Assembly (NCBI GenBank): GCA_009885845.1
Contig: VFJW01000033.1
Coordinates: 62,001 to 126,000, forward strand
Length of the DNA: 64,000 bases
From: Geobacter sp.
GTDB taxonomy: Bacteria; Desulfobacterota; Desulfuromonadia; Geobacterales; Pseudopelobacteraceae
Direction of reading: 5' to 3'
The notes beneath the pieces were generated by a model. It was not told where the DNA came from. It worked only from the letters and a program-made list of their open reading frames with translations, and did no database searches. Below, in pieces: positions 10,207 to 20,290 of the stretch. Each line of letters starts with the position of its first letter. Positions within the stretch are counted from its first letter, which is position 1. The position numbers and the translations under genes were made by a program.

Positions 10207-12594
10207 ATGAAACAGATTAACAAGGTAGCAGTTCTGGGAGCGGGGGTGATGGGGGCGACAATCGCCGCACACCTCGCAAATGCTGGAATTCAGGTACTAC
10301 TGCTCGATATCGTACCGCGCGAGCTGAATGAGGCTGAGGGTGCAACCGGCCTTACGATTGCCGACAGCAGGGTGCGTAACCGTATCGCAGCAGCCGGGCG
10401 GGATGGACTGATGAAGATGAAACCGGCACCGTTCTTTCTTCCTGGCTATGCGGCCAACATCGAGGTCGGCAACTTCGATGATGACATGCCGAAGCTGAAG
10501 GAGTGCGACTGGGTTGTCGAGGTTGTCATCGAAAACATGGCGATCAAGAAGAAACTCTTCACCGAAAAGGTCGTGCCGAACCTGAAAGAGGGTGCGATTC
10601 TCTCAAGCAACACCAGTGGGTTATCGGTTAACGAGATGGCAGAGTGCCTGCCGGAACATGTTCGTGCAAATTTCCTGGTCACTCATTTTTTCAATCCGCC
10701 ACGCTATATGCGCCTGTTGGAGATCGTACCCTGTTCCTACACCGCTCCTGAAGTAACGGCATTTATGGCCGATTTCATTTCCAAACGTCTTGGGAAGGGG
10801 ATTGTCTACGCCAAGGATACTCCCAACTTCATTGCCAATCGCATCGGTGTCTATGCCATCTGTAACTGTATTCGCACCATGATGGAAACCGGTATGACCG
10901 TTGAGGAGGTCGATGCCGTTGCAGGCACAGCAACCGCCCGTCCCAAAAGCGCAGCCTTCCGTACCGCCGATCTGGTCGGTATTGATACACTCCGGCATGT
11001 CGCTGGCAACTCCTACGAACTACTGACCGCCGACGAACAGCGCGACATCTTCAAGTTTCCCGATTTCATTGGCGAGATGGTTGCCAAAGGACTGCTCGGC
11101 AACAAGAGCAAACAGGGCTTCTTCAAAAAAGTAAAGGGGGAGAAGGGGCAGGAGTTCTTCTACTACGATTATACCACCGGTGAATATGCACCCTCGCAAC
11201 GCCCCAAGTTTGCGTCGATTGAAGCGGCAAAGACGATTGATGATCCGGCGAAACGTCTGCAGGCGGTTGTCACCGGAAGCGACAAAGCGGCACAGTTCGC
11301 CTGGACCAACATGCGCGACACATTGATCTATACATTCAACCGGATTCCGGAAATCGCCGATGACATCGTCAATATTGACAGTGCCATGAAGTGGGGCTTT
11401 AACTGGGAACTCGGTCCGTTCGAGATGCTGGATGCAATCGGCGTGGCCTATTTTGTGGAACGGGCCGAAAAGGACGGCGTTACAGTACCAGCCGGACTTA
11501 AAGCCATCGAGCGTTTCTACAAATTCGAGAACGGTCGCAATTACTACTACAGCATTCTTACTAATGAGTACTGTGAAGTGCCGCGAAAACCGGAGCACAT
11601 CAGCCTCTCAATTCTTAAGAGAAACAATAAAGTCGTGGAAAAAAACAGTGGCGCCTCCGTAATCGACCTGGGTGACGGCGTATTCTGTCTTGAGTTCCAC
11701 ACCAAGATGAATGCCATCGGCGGTGAGATTCTCGCAATGACTCACAAGGCGATCAAGCGCACGGAAGAAGAAGGAGTCGGCCTGGTCATCGCCAATGAGG
11801 GGAGCATGTTCTCCGCCGGCGCCAACCTGATGCTGCTGGTAATGGCGGTCGCCGAAGGGGCATATGATGAAATCGCCATGACCGTCAAAAGCTTCCAGAA
11901 AGCGATGATGGCTATCAAATATTCCAAAATTCCGGTCGTGGCCGCCCCGCACCACCTGGTTATGGGCGGCGGCTGTGAGACCTGCCTGCACTCCGATGCG
12001 ATCATCCCCCATGCCGAAACCTACATGGGTCTCGTGGAACTGGGCGTCGGCCTGCTTCCGGCAGGCGGCGGCACCAAGGAGATGGCGGTTCGCGCCATCA
12101 AGCTGGCCGAAGAGTACGAACTGGACGCAACGCCGTTTATCTTCAAGAATTTCATGAATATAGCCATGGCCAAAGTCAGCATGTCGGCTGCCGAACTGAC
12201 GCCGATGGGTTTCATGCGCCAGGGCGACGCTATTACAATGGACATCGACAAACGCATCCATGACGCCAAACTGAAGGCCATTTCACTGGCAGCAAACTAC
12301 CGCCCCGGAAAACCGTTGACCGACCTGAAAGCACCGGGTCGCAGCGTGGCCGCCTCCATCAAGTCACAGCTCTGGAACATGCAGCAGGGTGGTTTTATCT
12401 CCGAGTATGACCAGTATCTGGCCGGCATGGTTGCCGAAGTCATCACCGGCGGAGATGTACCGGCCGGCACCCTGATCACCGAGGAGTACCTGCTGGACCT
12501 GGAACGGGAAGCGTTTGTCCGCCTCTGCGGACAGAAGAAAACTCTGGAGCGGATCCAGCATATGCTCAAGAAAGGGAAACCGCTGAGAAACTAG
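10207..12594 (+). CDS. fadN: 3-hydroxyacyl-CoA dehydrogenase / enoyl-CoA hydratase, FadN-type
   Basis: Rossmann motif VLGAGVMGATIAAHLANAG at the N-terminus, crotonase region ...GLVIANEGSMFSAGANLMLL at the C-terminus; 795 aa with HAD-first domain order. Confidence 0.9.
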   Translation: MKQINKVAVLGAGVMGATIAAHLANAGIQVLLLDIVPRELNEAEGATGLTIADSRVRNRIAAAGRDGLMKMKPAPFFLPGYAANIEVGNFDDDMPKLKECDWVVEVVIENMAIKKKLFTEKVVPNLKEGAILSSNTSGLSVNEMAECLPEHVRANFLVTHFFNPPRYMRLLEIVPCSYTAPEVTAFMADFISKRLGKGIVYAKDTPNFIANRIGVYAICNCIRTMMETGMTVEEVDAVAGTATARPKSAAFRTADLVGIDTLRHVAGNSYELLTADEQRDIFKFPDFIGEMVAKGLLGNKSKQGFFKKVKGEKGQEFFYYDYTTGEYAPSQRPKFASIEAAKTIDDPAKRLQAVVTGSDKAAQFAWTNMRDTLIYTFNRIPEIADDIVNIDSAMKWGFNWELGPFEMLDAIGVAYFVERAEKDGVTVPAGLKAIERFYKFENGRNYYYSILTNEYCEVPRKPEHISLSILKRNNKVVEKNSGASVIDLGDGVFCLEFHTKMNAIGGEILAMTHKAIKRTEEEGVGLVIANEGSMFSAGANLMLLVMAVAEGAYDEIAMTVKSFQKAMMAIKYSKIPVVAAPHHLVMGGGCETCLHSDAIIPHAETYMGLVELGVGLLPAGGGTKEMAVRAIKLAEEYELDATPFIFKNFMNIAMAKVSMSAAELTPMGFMRQGDAITMDIDKRIHDAKLKAISLAANYRPGKPLTDLKAPGRSVAASIKSQLWNMQQGGFISEYDQYLAGMVAEVITGGDVPAGTLITEEYLLDLEREAFVRLCGQKKTLERIQHMLKKGKPLRN

Positions 12595-12604
12595 GCTGAG
12601 GCAG

Positions 12605-12709
12605 GTGTTAAGGTTAAGGTTGAGGTTGAGATAAAATCGACAAATCTCCTCAATCTCAATCTTATCCTTACACTCAACCTTAACCTCAATCTTAACCTTA
12701 ATCTTAAAC
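12605..12709. repeat. hexamer-type (TTAAGG/TTGAGG) degenerate inverted repeat between fadN and fadA
   Basis: Left arm GTTAAGGTTAAGGTTGAGGTTGAGAT, right arm CTCAATCTCAATCTTATCCTTACACTCAACCTTAACCTCAATCTTAACCTTAATCTTAAACC. Confidence 0.75.
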
Positions 12710-12721
12710 CGGAGGTTTTAC

Positions 12722-13894
12722 ATGAGAAACGCATATATTCTGGCCGCTTACCGCACTCCCGGCTGCCGTGCAAAAAAAGGAAAATTGAAGGATGTACGCC
12801 CCGACGATCTCGCGGCAGTTGCTATCAAGGGGCTGCTGGATCGAACCGGCATTGACCCGTATGATGTCGAAGACATCATTATCGGTTGTGCTTTTCCGGA
12901 AGCGGAGCAGGGAATGAACTTTGCCCGTGTGGCCGCAATGAAGGCCGGTGTACCGGTCGAGGTACCGGCGCAGACGGTCAACCGCTTCTGCTCCTCCGGC
13001 CTGCAGACGATTGCTACGGCAGCGGAGCGGATCATAGCCGGATTTGCCGACTGTATTATCGCCGGCGGAGCCGAGAGTATGAGTATGATACCGATGGGAG
13101 GAGGCAGATACAGCGCCAATCCGTCACTGATGGCCAGTTGGCCGGAAGCGTTCGCCTCCATGGGTATTACTGCCGAACTGGTCGCTGATAAATACGGCAT
13201 CACCCGCGAACAGCAGGATGTCTTTGCCGCATCCAGTCATGCCAAGGCTGCCGCTGCCATTGCAGCGGGAAAATTCAAGGATGAGATCATTCCGGTGGAA
13301 GTGGAGAACTGTACACTGGTAAACGGGAAAATGAAACGGAGCAAAGGGTTGGTAGATACCGACGACGGTGTACGTGGTGATACCACCGCAGCAGGTCTCG
13401 CAAAACTTAAACCGGCATTCAAGGCCACCGGCACGGTTACCGCCGGCAACACCTCCCAGATGACCGACGGCGCTGCGGCGGTACTGGTGGTCTCCGAGGA
13501 GTATCTCAAAAAAATCGGCAAAAAAGCATTGGCACGCTTCGTCGCCTTTGCCGTTAAAGGGGTGCCACCTGAACTGATGGGGATCGGGCCGGTGGCAGCA
13601 ATTCCGGCAGCTCTGAAAATGGCCGGCCTGACTCTGGATGATATCGGCCTGATCGAACTGAACGAAGCGTTTGCCGCACAATCTCTGGCTTGCGTAAAAG
13701 AGCTTGGCATAGATCCCGCCCGGGTCAACGTCAACGGCGGGGCAATAGCACTCGGCCATCCGCTCGGATGCACCGGCGCCAAACTGACCGCCAGCATCCT
13801 TCAGGAGATGCAGCGCACGGATACCCGCTACGGCATTGTATCCATGTGTATCGGTGGCGGCATGGGTGCGGCGGGAATTTTTGAGAAGGTGTAG
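12722..13894 (+). CDS. fadA: acetyl-CoA acyltransferase (thiolase)
   Basis: Thiolase motifs VNRFCSSGLQTIA, NVNGGAIALGHPLGCTGAK, CIGGGMGAAGIFE. Confidence 0.92.
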   Translation: MRNAYILAAYRTPGCRAKKGKLKDVRPDDLAAVAIKGLLDRTGIDPYDVEDIIIGCAFPEAEQGMNFARVAAMKAGVPVEVPAQTVNRFCSSGLQTIATAAERIIAGFADCIIAGGAESMSMIPMGGGRYSANPSLMASWPEAFASMGITAELVADKYGITREQQDVFAASSHAKAAAAIAAGKFKDEIIPVEVENCTLVNGKMKRSKGLVDTDDGVRGDTTAAGLAKLKPAFKATGTVTAGNTSQMTDGAAAVLVVSEEYLKKIGKKALARFVAFAVKGVPPELMGIGPVAAIPAALKMAGLTLDDIGLIELNEAFAAQSLACVKELGIDPARVNVNGGAIALGHPLGCTGAKLTASILQEMQRTDTRYGIVSMCIGGGMGAAGIFEKV

Positions 13895-13902
13895 CATTTT
13901 CG

Positions 13903-13988
13903 TTGTAGGGGCGGCCCCATGTGGCCGCCCTTGCTGGAAAGACCAACCAAAGTCAAAAGCGGGCGACCACACGGGATCGCCCCTGCAA
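13903..13988. repeat. intergenic palindromic repeat (TTGTAGGGGCGGCC...GGTCGCCCCTGCAA type)
   Basis: Inverted ends TTGTAGGGGCGgcCCCATGTGGcCGCCC ... GGGCGaCCACACGGGatCGCCCCTGCAA between fadA and fadE. Confidence 0.75.
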
Positions 13989-14010
13989 TAAATACAACAG
14001 AGGTGACATC

Positions 14011-15789
14011 ATGGCTGCAAAACTATTCAAAGGTGCTGAATATCTGATTACCGAAGCAGATAAGAACGACATTTTCACTCCCGAAGACTTTACCGACGAA
14101 CAGCGCCAGATCGGCGATACGACCGAGCAGTTCGTTCTCAATGAGGTTATCCCGCATCGCGAGGAGATCGAGCATCACAATCTCCCGCTGACCGTTGAAC
14201 TGATGAAAAAATGCGGAGAGCTCGGGCTGCTTATGATCGATGCTCCCGAAGAGTATGGCGGGCTGGAACTGGATAAAGCCACCAGTATGCTAGCGGCTGA
14301 AAAGCTGGCGCAAGCCGGCTCGTTCTCCGTGACCTATTCCGCCCATACCGGTATCGGCACGCTCCCGCTGGTCTATTACGGGACCAAAGAGCAGAAGGAG
14401 CGGTATCTGCATAAAATCATTTCCGGCGAATGGATTGCGGCCTACTGCCTGACTGAACCAGGTTCCGGGAGCGATGCGCTTGGCGCGTCTGCAACCGCCA
14501 TACTCTCCCCTGACGGCAAGCATTACATTCTCAACGGCACTAAACAGTTCATCACCAACGGCGGCATCGCCGATTTCTTCACGGTGTTTGCCAAGATCGA
14601 CAAGCAGCACTTCACCGGTTTTTTGGTTGAGCGAACGACTGAAGGGCTGAGCGTCGGACCGGAAGAGAACAAGATGGGGGTCAGAGGTTCGTCCACGACT
14701 CAGATCATTCTGGAGGATGCCAAAGTACCGGTTGAAAATCTGCTGGGAGAAATCGGCAAGGGGCACAAAATCGCCTTCAACGTCCTGAATGTCGGACGCT
14801 TCAAACTGGGAGCAGGTGCTACAGGTGCGGCAAAAACCGCACTCACCACCGGCATCAAATATGCCAATGAGCGCAAAGCCTTCGGCGTGACCATCAGCAC
14901 CTTCGGCGCCATCCAGGAAAAGATTGCCGACATGAGCGCAGCCATCTTCGCTTCGGAATCAGTTGTCTATCGACTGGCAGGCCTCATCGACGATCGTCTT
15001 GCCACCCTCCCGAAAGGCACGGATGATTACTACGAAGCCTATCAGCAGGGTATCGAGGAGTATTCCGTCGAGTGCGCCATCGTCAAGGTGCTGTGCAGTG
15101 AGATGCTGGCAGATGTTGTTGATTCTGTTGTCCAGATTCATGGCGGTTATGGCTTCATCCAGGAATACGCTGCAGAGGGATATTACCGCGACGAGCGCAT
15201 CAACCGGATCTGGGAAGGAACCAATGAGATCAACCGGCTGTTGATCCCCGGCATTATTCTCCGGCGCGCCATGAAGGGGGAAATCCCGCTTCAGAAAGAA
15301 GCGATGAAAGCCTTTGAATCACTGATGTCGCCATCTTTTGACGAGTTGGACGATTCTGTTCCCTTTGCAGCTGAGAAAGCTCTGGTCGCCAGCCTGAAAC
15401 AAGCTTTCCTGGTGCTGGCCGGCAGCGGCGTGCAGAAATTCATGGACACGATCAAGGATGAGCAGGAGATCCTGCTGGCCGTTGCGGATCTGGCTATCAA
15501 CATCTTCGCGATTGAAAGCGCCGTACTGCGTGCAGAAAAAATCCTGCCAAAACTGAGCGAGAGCAAAAAGGCCTCCGTCAGCGCCGCCGTGAAGGTGTTC
15601 ACCTTCAATGGCAACGAAAAGGCTGCATCCGCCGCTCGCCGGGCAGCCTACTTCATCGAGGAGGGGGATACCCTGACCATGCTGCTGGCAGGTATCCGCA
15701 GATTCACTAAATACGATGCCACCGGTCTGCTCAAGGCAAAACGTCAACTGGCAGCGGCTTCCATTGAAGCGGATAAGTATATTTTTTAA
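14011..15789 (+). CDS. fadE: acyl-CoA dehydrogenase with C-terminal extension (FadE, Bacillus/VLCAD-like)
   Basis: YCLTEPGSGSDA; catalytic-Glu region INRIWEGTNEINR; start at ATGGCTGCAAAACTATTC after SD AGAGGTGACATC. Confidence 0.88.
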   Translation: MAAKLFKGAEYLITEADKNDIFTPEDFTDEQRQIGDTTEQFVLNEVIPHREEIEHHNLPLTVELMKKCGELGLLMIDAPEEYGGLELDKATSMLAAEKLAQAGSFSVTYSAHTGIGTLPLVYYGTKEQKERYLHKIISGEWIAAYCLTEPGSGSDALGASATAILSPDGKHYILNGTKQFITNGGIADFFTVFAKIDKQHFTGFLVERTTEGLSVGPEENKMGVRGSSTTQIILEDAKVPVENLLGEIGKGHKIAFNVLNVGRFKLGAGATGAAKTALTTGIKYANERKAFGVTISTFGAIQEKIADMSAAIFASESVVYRLAGLIDDRLATLPKGTDDYYEAYQQGIEEYSVECAIVKVLCSEMLADVVDSVVQIHGGYGFIQEYAAEGYYRDERINRIWEGTNEINRLLIPGIILRRAMKGEIPLQKEAMKAFESLMSPSFDELDDSVPFAAEKALVASLKQAFLVLAGSGVQKFMDTIKDEQEILLAVADLAINIFAIESAVLRAEKILPKLSESKKASVSAAVKVFTFNGNEKAASAARRAAYFIEEGDTLTMLLAGIRRFTKYDATGLLKAKRQLAAASIEADKYIF

Positions 15790-15791
15790 AC

Positions 15792-16727
15792 ATGCACCAG
15801 CATACCGTCCAGACCCCCTACGTTGTCGGGGAGGTACATCTCTACAGCACCGGATGTGAAGGTGGTCTGGTGTTGTTCGACACCGGCCCACCAACACCCG
15901 AGGGGGAAGCCTGTCTGCTTGGCGAGATTGATCTCTCACACCTGAAATACGTCTGTATCACTCATTGCCATGTAGACCACTACGGTCTGGCCAACTTTAT
16001 CCTTCAACATAGTAATGCAGAGATATTCATACCACGCAGGGATGCCATCAAGTTTCAGCGCCATTCAGAACGGATGGCGCGGATGACCGAGATCCTGGAC
16101 GGATACGGATATGGAGGAGATTTTGCTGATCAGTTGCGGGACTCCTTTGAGCGGAACAAGGTATTCCCCGCCATTCCGGAGCGATTCCGCATCGTTGAAG
16201 AATCTGATGAACTGATCCGGCTCGGAATCAGCTACCTCCCCTGTCCCGGGCACTCGCAGAGCGATCTGGTATACCTGCTCGGGAATTCGGCGGTAACCGG
16301 CGACATCCTCCTCAGAAATATCTTTCAGGCCCCCCTGCTTGACATTGATCTGGATAGTTTTAGCGGACGGTTCAGAAATTATGATGCCTACTGCAGATCT
16401 CTACTCAATTTGGCACAACTCCGCGGCCGATCCATCATGCCGGGACACCGCCGCTATGTCAAATCTGTAGATGAAGCCCTGCTGTTTTACGTCAGGACTC
16501 TTCTGGAGCGTGTTGTTCAACTGCTCCCGTTCAGAGGATTGGCGCTGAACAGTATCATCGAGAATCTTTTCAAAGGAAGACTGATCGAGCCGTTTTTCAT
16601 CTACCTGAAAATTTCTGAAATCGTCTTCATGCTGGACCTGCTCGAGAACCCGGCCCTGCTCAAGGCATCACTGGAGCAGATCGGGCTGTTTGATCAGATA
16701 AGTGAGCTGTATGAGAACGTAACATAG
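15792..16727 (+). CDS. MBL-fold metallo-hydrolase
   Basis: Metal motif ITHCHVDHYGL; later CPGHSQSDLVYLLGNSAVTGD. Confidence 0.85.
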   Translation: MHQHTVQTPYVVGEVHLYSTGCEGGLVLFDTGPPTPEGEACLLGEIDLSHLKYVCITHCHVDHYGLANFILQHSNAEIFIPRRDAIKFQRHSERMARMTEILDGYGYGGDFADQLRDSFERNKVFPAIPERFRIVEESDELIRLGISYLPCPGHSQSDLVYLLGNSAVTGDILLRNIFQAPLLDIDLDSFSGRFRNYDAYCRSLLNLAQLRGRSIMPGHRRYVKSVDEALLFYVRTLLERVVQLLPFRGLALNSIIENLFKGRLIEPFFIYLKISEIVFMLDLLENPALLKASLEQIGLFDQISELYENVT

Positions 16728-16728
16728 A

Positions 16729-18744
16729 ATGGAGAGAACCATGATCGACCCGCTTTTTCAACCAATTATTATCAATCGCATGGAGGTAAAGAACCGCATC
16801 TACATGCCGGCCATGCATCTGAATATGGCCGGCAATTATGCGGTGAGTGACCGACTGGTGGATTTCTACGCCGAGCGGGCCCGTGGCGGAGCCGGAATGA
16901 TCACCGTCGGGTATGCAACGGTAGATGAACGCTCAGGCAGCCCCGGTAACATCGGCGCCCACAAGGATATTTACATCCCCGGCCTGACCCGCCTGGCAAC
17001 GGCTATCCGCGAAAACGGCGCCCGCTCCTCCGTCCAGTTGAATCATGCCGGACGTTACAACCACTCCATGCTGATGGGCGGCAAACAACCGGTAGCCCCT
17101 TCTCCCATCGCTTCACGCTTGACCCGTGAGATGCCTCATGAACTGGGTATTGCCGAAATACAGGAAATCATACTTCGATTTGCCCAGGCGGCAGGACGCG
17201 TGAAGAGTGCCGGTTTCGACGCTGTCGAGATCCTCTCCGGTACCGGCTACCTGATCAGCGAATTTCTTTCCCCGATGACAAACAAACGGACTGATCAGTA
17301 CGGTGGTGACTTCGAAAATCGCATTCGCTTCGGCCGGGAAGTAATCTCCGCCGTCCGTGAAACAGTAGGTGCAGAGTTCCCTCTGCTGGTCAGAATGAAC
17401 GGCAACGAATTCATGAAGGGCGGGTCCAGTCGCCAGGATCTCCAGGAATACGCCATACAACTTGAAATGGCCGGGGTGGATGCCCTCTGTATCAACGTCG
17501 GGTGGCATGAAGCCCAGGTACCGCAGATCGTCACCGAAGTGCCGCGCGGAGTCTTTGGCTACCTGGCCCGAAGTATCAAGGAGCGCGTCAGTATTCCGGT
17601 TATAGCCAGTCATCGCATCAACGACCCGGATCTGGCACGGGAAATGATCGTCGATGGTCTGTGCGATATGGTGGCGCTCGGCCGGGCGCTGATCGCCGAC
17701 CCGTTTTTTCCGGAAAAAGCCCGCAATGGGCATGAAGCCGATATTGTTCACTGCGTGGCCTGTGCTCAGGGCTGTTTCGATAATCTATTCAAAATGAAGG
17801 CGGTAGAATGCCTCTGCAACCCGCGAGCAGGATATGAACGCTCCCGTTCGTGCACCAAGGCCGATCTCCCGCTGAATGTCACCGTTATCGGTGGCGGAGC
17901 AGCCGGAATGAGCGCCGCAATCTCAGCAGCTGAGCGGGGGCACCGGGTTACGCTCCATGAAGCGGGTGACCACCTCGGCGGGCAGCTCCTGCTAGCCGGT
18001 GCTCCTCCGGGGCGGGAAGAGTTTCTCGATCTGGCGACAGATCTGGAGCGGCAGGTGGAATTATCCGGTGCCACCATCTTACTGGGCTCACGCGTTGACG
18101 AGCAGCTCCTCAAGGGCACCCTGCCCGACGCGGTAATTCTCGCCACCGGCGGCCTGCCGATCACTCTACCCATACCGGGCGCGGACCTGCCGCACGTGGT
18201 CCAGGCCTGGGACGTCCTGACAGATACGGTCGCAACAGAACGAAGAGTTGTGGTAATAGGCGGGGGGGCCGTTGGCGTAGAAACCGCGCTGTTCCTTGCG
18301 GAAAAGGGCACCCTTTCCGGTGAGGCGCTCAAGTTTCTGTTGGTTCATGGGGCCGAATCAGTTGAAGATCTGTACGGGTTGGCAACCAGGGGAAGCAAGG
18401 ATGTAACAGTTATTGAACTGCTGGGCGAACTGGGGAAAAATTTCGGAAAGAGCACCCGCTGGGGGATGATGCAGGATGTGGAACGATGTGGCATCAAGAC
18501 CCGGGCAAAAGTGAGAGTGATTGAGATCACCGCTGACTGCGTCAAAATTGAATACGAAGGTCAGGTTGAAGATATTACTGCAGACTCCGTTGTGCTGGCC
18601 GTCGGAACACGCTCCCACAATCCGCTGCAGGAACTGGTTGCAGCCAGCGGCATTCCGTTCCGGGTCGTCGGAGATGCTCTTCAGCCCGCTATGGTTTTTG
18701 AAGCTATTCATCAGGGTTTTACAGCCGGTCGCGAGATCGGCTGA
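16729..18744 (+). CDS. NADH:flavin oxidoreductase, 2,4-dienoyl-CoA reductase-like (OYE + Fe-S + FAD/NAD domains)
   Basis: OYE N-terminus (VKNRIYMPAMHLNM), Cys cluster CVACAQGCFDNLFKMKAVECLCNP, GGGAAGMSAAISAAERGH. Confidence 0.88.
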   Translation: MERTMIDPLFQPIIINRMEVKNRIYMPAMHLNMAGNYAVSDRLVDFYAERARGGAGMITVGYATVDERSGSPGNIGAHKDIYIPGLTRLATAIRENGARSSVQLNHAGRYNHSMLMGGKQPVAPSPIASRLTREMPHELGIAEIQEIILRFAQAAGRVKSAGFDAVEILSGTGYLISEFLSPMTNKRTDQYGGDFENRIRFGREVISAVRETVGAEFPLLVRMNGNEFMKGGSSRQDLQEYAIQLEMAGVDALCINVGWHEAQVPQIVTEVPRGVFGYLARSIKERVSIPVIASHRINDPDLAREMIVDGLCDMVALGRALIADPFFPEKARNGHEADIVHCVACAQGCFDNLFKMKAVECLCNPRAGYERSRSCTKADLPLNVTVIGGGAAGMSAAISAAERGHRVTLHEAGDHLGGQLLLAGAPPGREEFLDLATDLERQVELSGATILLGSRVDEQLLKGTLPDAVILATGGLPITLPIPGADLPHVVQAWDVLTDTVATERRVVVIGGGAVGVETALFLAEKGTLSGEALKFLLVHGAESVEDLYGLATRGSKDVTVIELLGELGKNFGKSTRWGMMQDVERCGIKTRAKVRVIEITADCVKIEYEGQVEDITADSVVLAVGTRSHNPLQELVAASGIPFRVVGDALQPAMVFEAIHQGFTAGREIG

Positions 18745-18768
18745 ACTTACGGTTTTGGGGAGCGTATT

Positions 18769-19326
18769 ATGAAAAATCTTTTTGCGGCACTCGTTCTGAC
18801 ACTGTTTTTTGCCAGCCAGTCACCGGCTGTGGAAGTTGCCGGCGTCAATCTTGAACCGACCGTAACTGTCAACAGCCAGCAGTTGAAATTGAACGGCTCA
18901 GGAATCAGGAAGAAGTGGTTCGTAAAGGTATATATTGGTTCATTGTACTCAAGCAAACGTCTTTCAACCGGTCCTGAAGCGTTGCTTGACAGCGGTGACA
19001 AGCTGATCAGACTAAACTTCCTTCACTCAAAGGTTGAGAAAGAAAAAATTTCCGAGGTTTTAGGCGAGGGATTGGCAAACAATTCACCCGATCTGGTCGG
19101 CTCCCCGGAAGTGAAGAAGTTTCTTTCGCTTTTCACGGCAGATTTTTTTAAAAGTGATATTGTCGATCTTATTCTCAACGCTGATGGCAGCGTGACAGCC
19201 AGCCACAACGGCAAGTCTCTGGGAAGTGTCCCTTCCACCAAACTGGCTAAAGCTGTTCTCGCAATTTATCTCGGTGAAAAACCGGCTGACGACTCACTTA
19301 AAAAAGGGATGCTCGGCAAGGATTAG
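18769..19326 (+). CDS. secreted chalcone-isomerase-like protein
   Basis: Signal peptide MKNLFAALVLTLFFASQSPAVE then VAGVNLEPTVTVNSQQLKLNGSGIRKKWFVKVYIGSLYS, a typical chalcone-isomerase-like start. Confidence 0.8.
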   Translation: MKNLFAALVLTLFFASQSPAVEVAGVNLEPTVTVNSQQLKLNGSGIRKKWFVKVYIGSLYSSKRLSTGPEALLDSGDKLIRLNFLHSKVEKEKISEVLGEGLANNSPDLVGSPEVKKFLSLFTADFFKSDIVDLILNADGSVTASHNGKSLGSVPSTKLAKAVLAIYLGEKPADDSLKKGMLGKD

Positions 19327-19336
19327 AAAGAGCCAC

Positions 19337-20290
19337 ATGCGAACCGGGACTGTTCGGCCGCAATCAATTCCGGTGTCACTTGCAGGCGGGGACATCCTCA
19401 ACCTCCAAAGATTTGCCGGCGGCGCACCGGGGCCACCGGTTCTGATGCTGCACGGTGCCATCGAAAACGGCCGCATTTTCTACTCCGGATCAGGGAGAGG
19501 GCTGGCCCCCTATCTGGCACGTAACGGTTTTGATGTCTATGTGGCCGACCTGCGTGGGCGAGGCAAAAGCACGCCGCCCCTCGGCCGGGGTTCGGGTTTC
19601 GGTCAGACGGAAGCCATTACCGAAGATATCCCGGCATTCATCGAAGCGATCAAAAGGATTCGCGGCAACGTCCAGCAATACTGGATAGCCCATTCATGGG
19701 GCGGAGTCCTGTTCTCATCTGTTCTGGCGCGATTTCCCGAATACGTGAATCTGGTTCGTTCTCTGGTATATTTCGGCAGCAAACGCACCATCCGGGTCTG
19801 GAATATTCAACGCATTCTCAAGGTGGAACTGGTCTGGAAACTGGCCTGTCCCCTGGCATGCCTCGTGTTCGGATACCTCCCAGCACGTCGGCTCCGAATC
19901 GGCTCTGACAGCGAAACGGTCAAATCGTATCGACAAAGCGCAACCTGGGTAACGAATAATGCCTGGATAGACTCTGACAGCGGCTTCAATTACGGTGAGG
20001 CCATAAAAATGATACCCCTTCCACCGATCTGGTATATCGCCGCAGAGAACGATCATGCGCTCGGGCATCCCAACGACGTACGGGATTTCATGGAAACTGC
20101 CGGCAGACAGGAGTGCCGCTATACGGTACTCTCCCGTAGTAACGGCAACCGGCATGACTACGATCACATTACCATGTTGACTCACCCGGATGCCGTGCAG
20201 GATCATTTCCCTGGTGTACTCGAATGGCTACAACAGGACGATTGCAGGCAAGGAGCACACGATGGCACAAACATTCTCAACCAGCATTGA
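19337..20290 (+). CDS. alpha/beta-fold hydrolase
   Basis: VLMLHGAIENGRIF oxyanion region, nucleophile elbow AHSWGG, C-terminal NRHDYDHITML. Internal start MRTGTVRPQ after the previous stop. Confidence 0.8.
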   Translation: MRTGTVRPQSIPVSLAGGDILNLQRFAGGAPGPPVLMLHGAIENGRIFYSGSGRGLAPYLARNGFDVYVADLRGRGKSTPPLGRGSGFGQTEAITEDIPAFIEAIKRIRGNVQQYWIAHSWGGVLFSSVLARFPEYVNLVRSLVYFGSKRTIRVWNIQRILKVELVWKLACPLACLVFGYLPARRLRIGSDSETVKSYRQSATWVTNNAWIDSDSGFNYGEAIKMIPLPPIWYIAAENDHALGHPNDVRDFMETAGRQECRYTVLSRSNGNRHDYDHITMLTHPDAVQDHFPGVLEWLQQDDCRQGAHDGTNILNQH

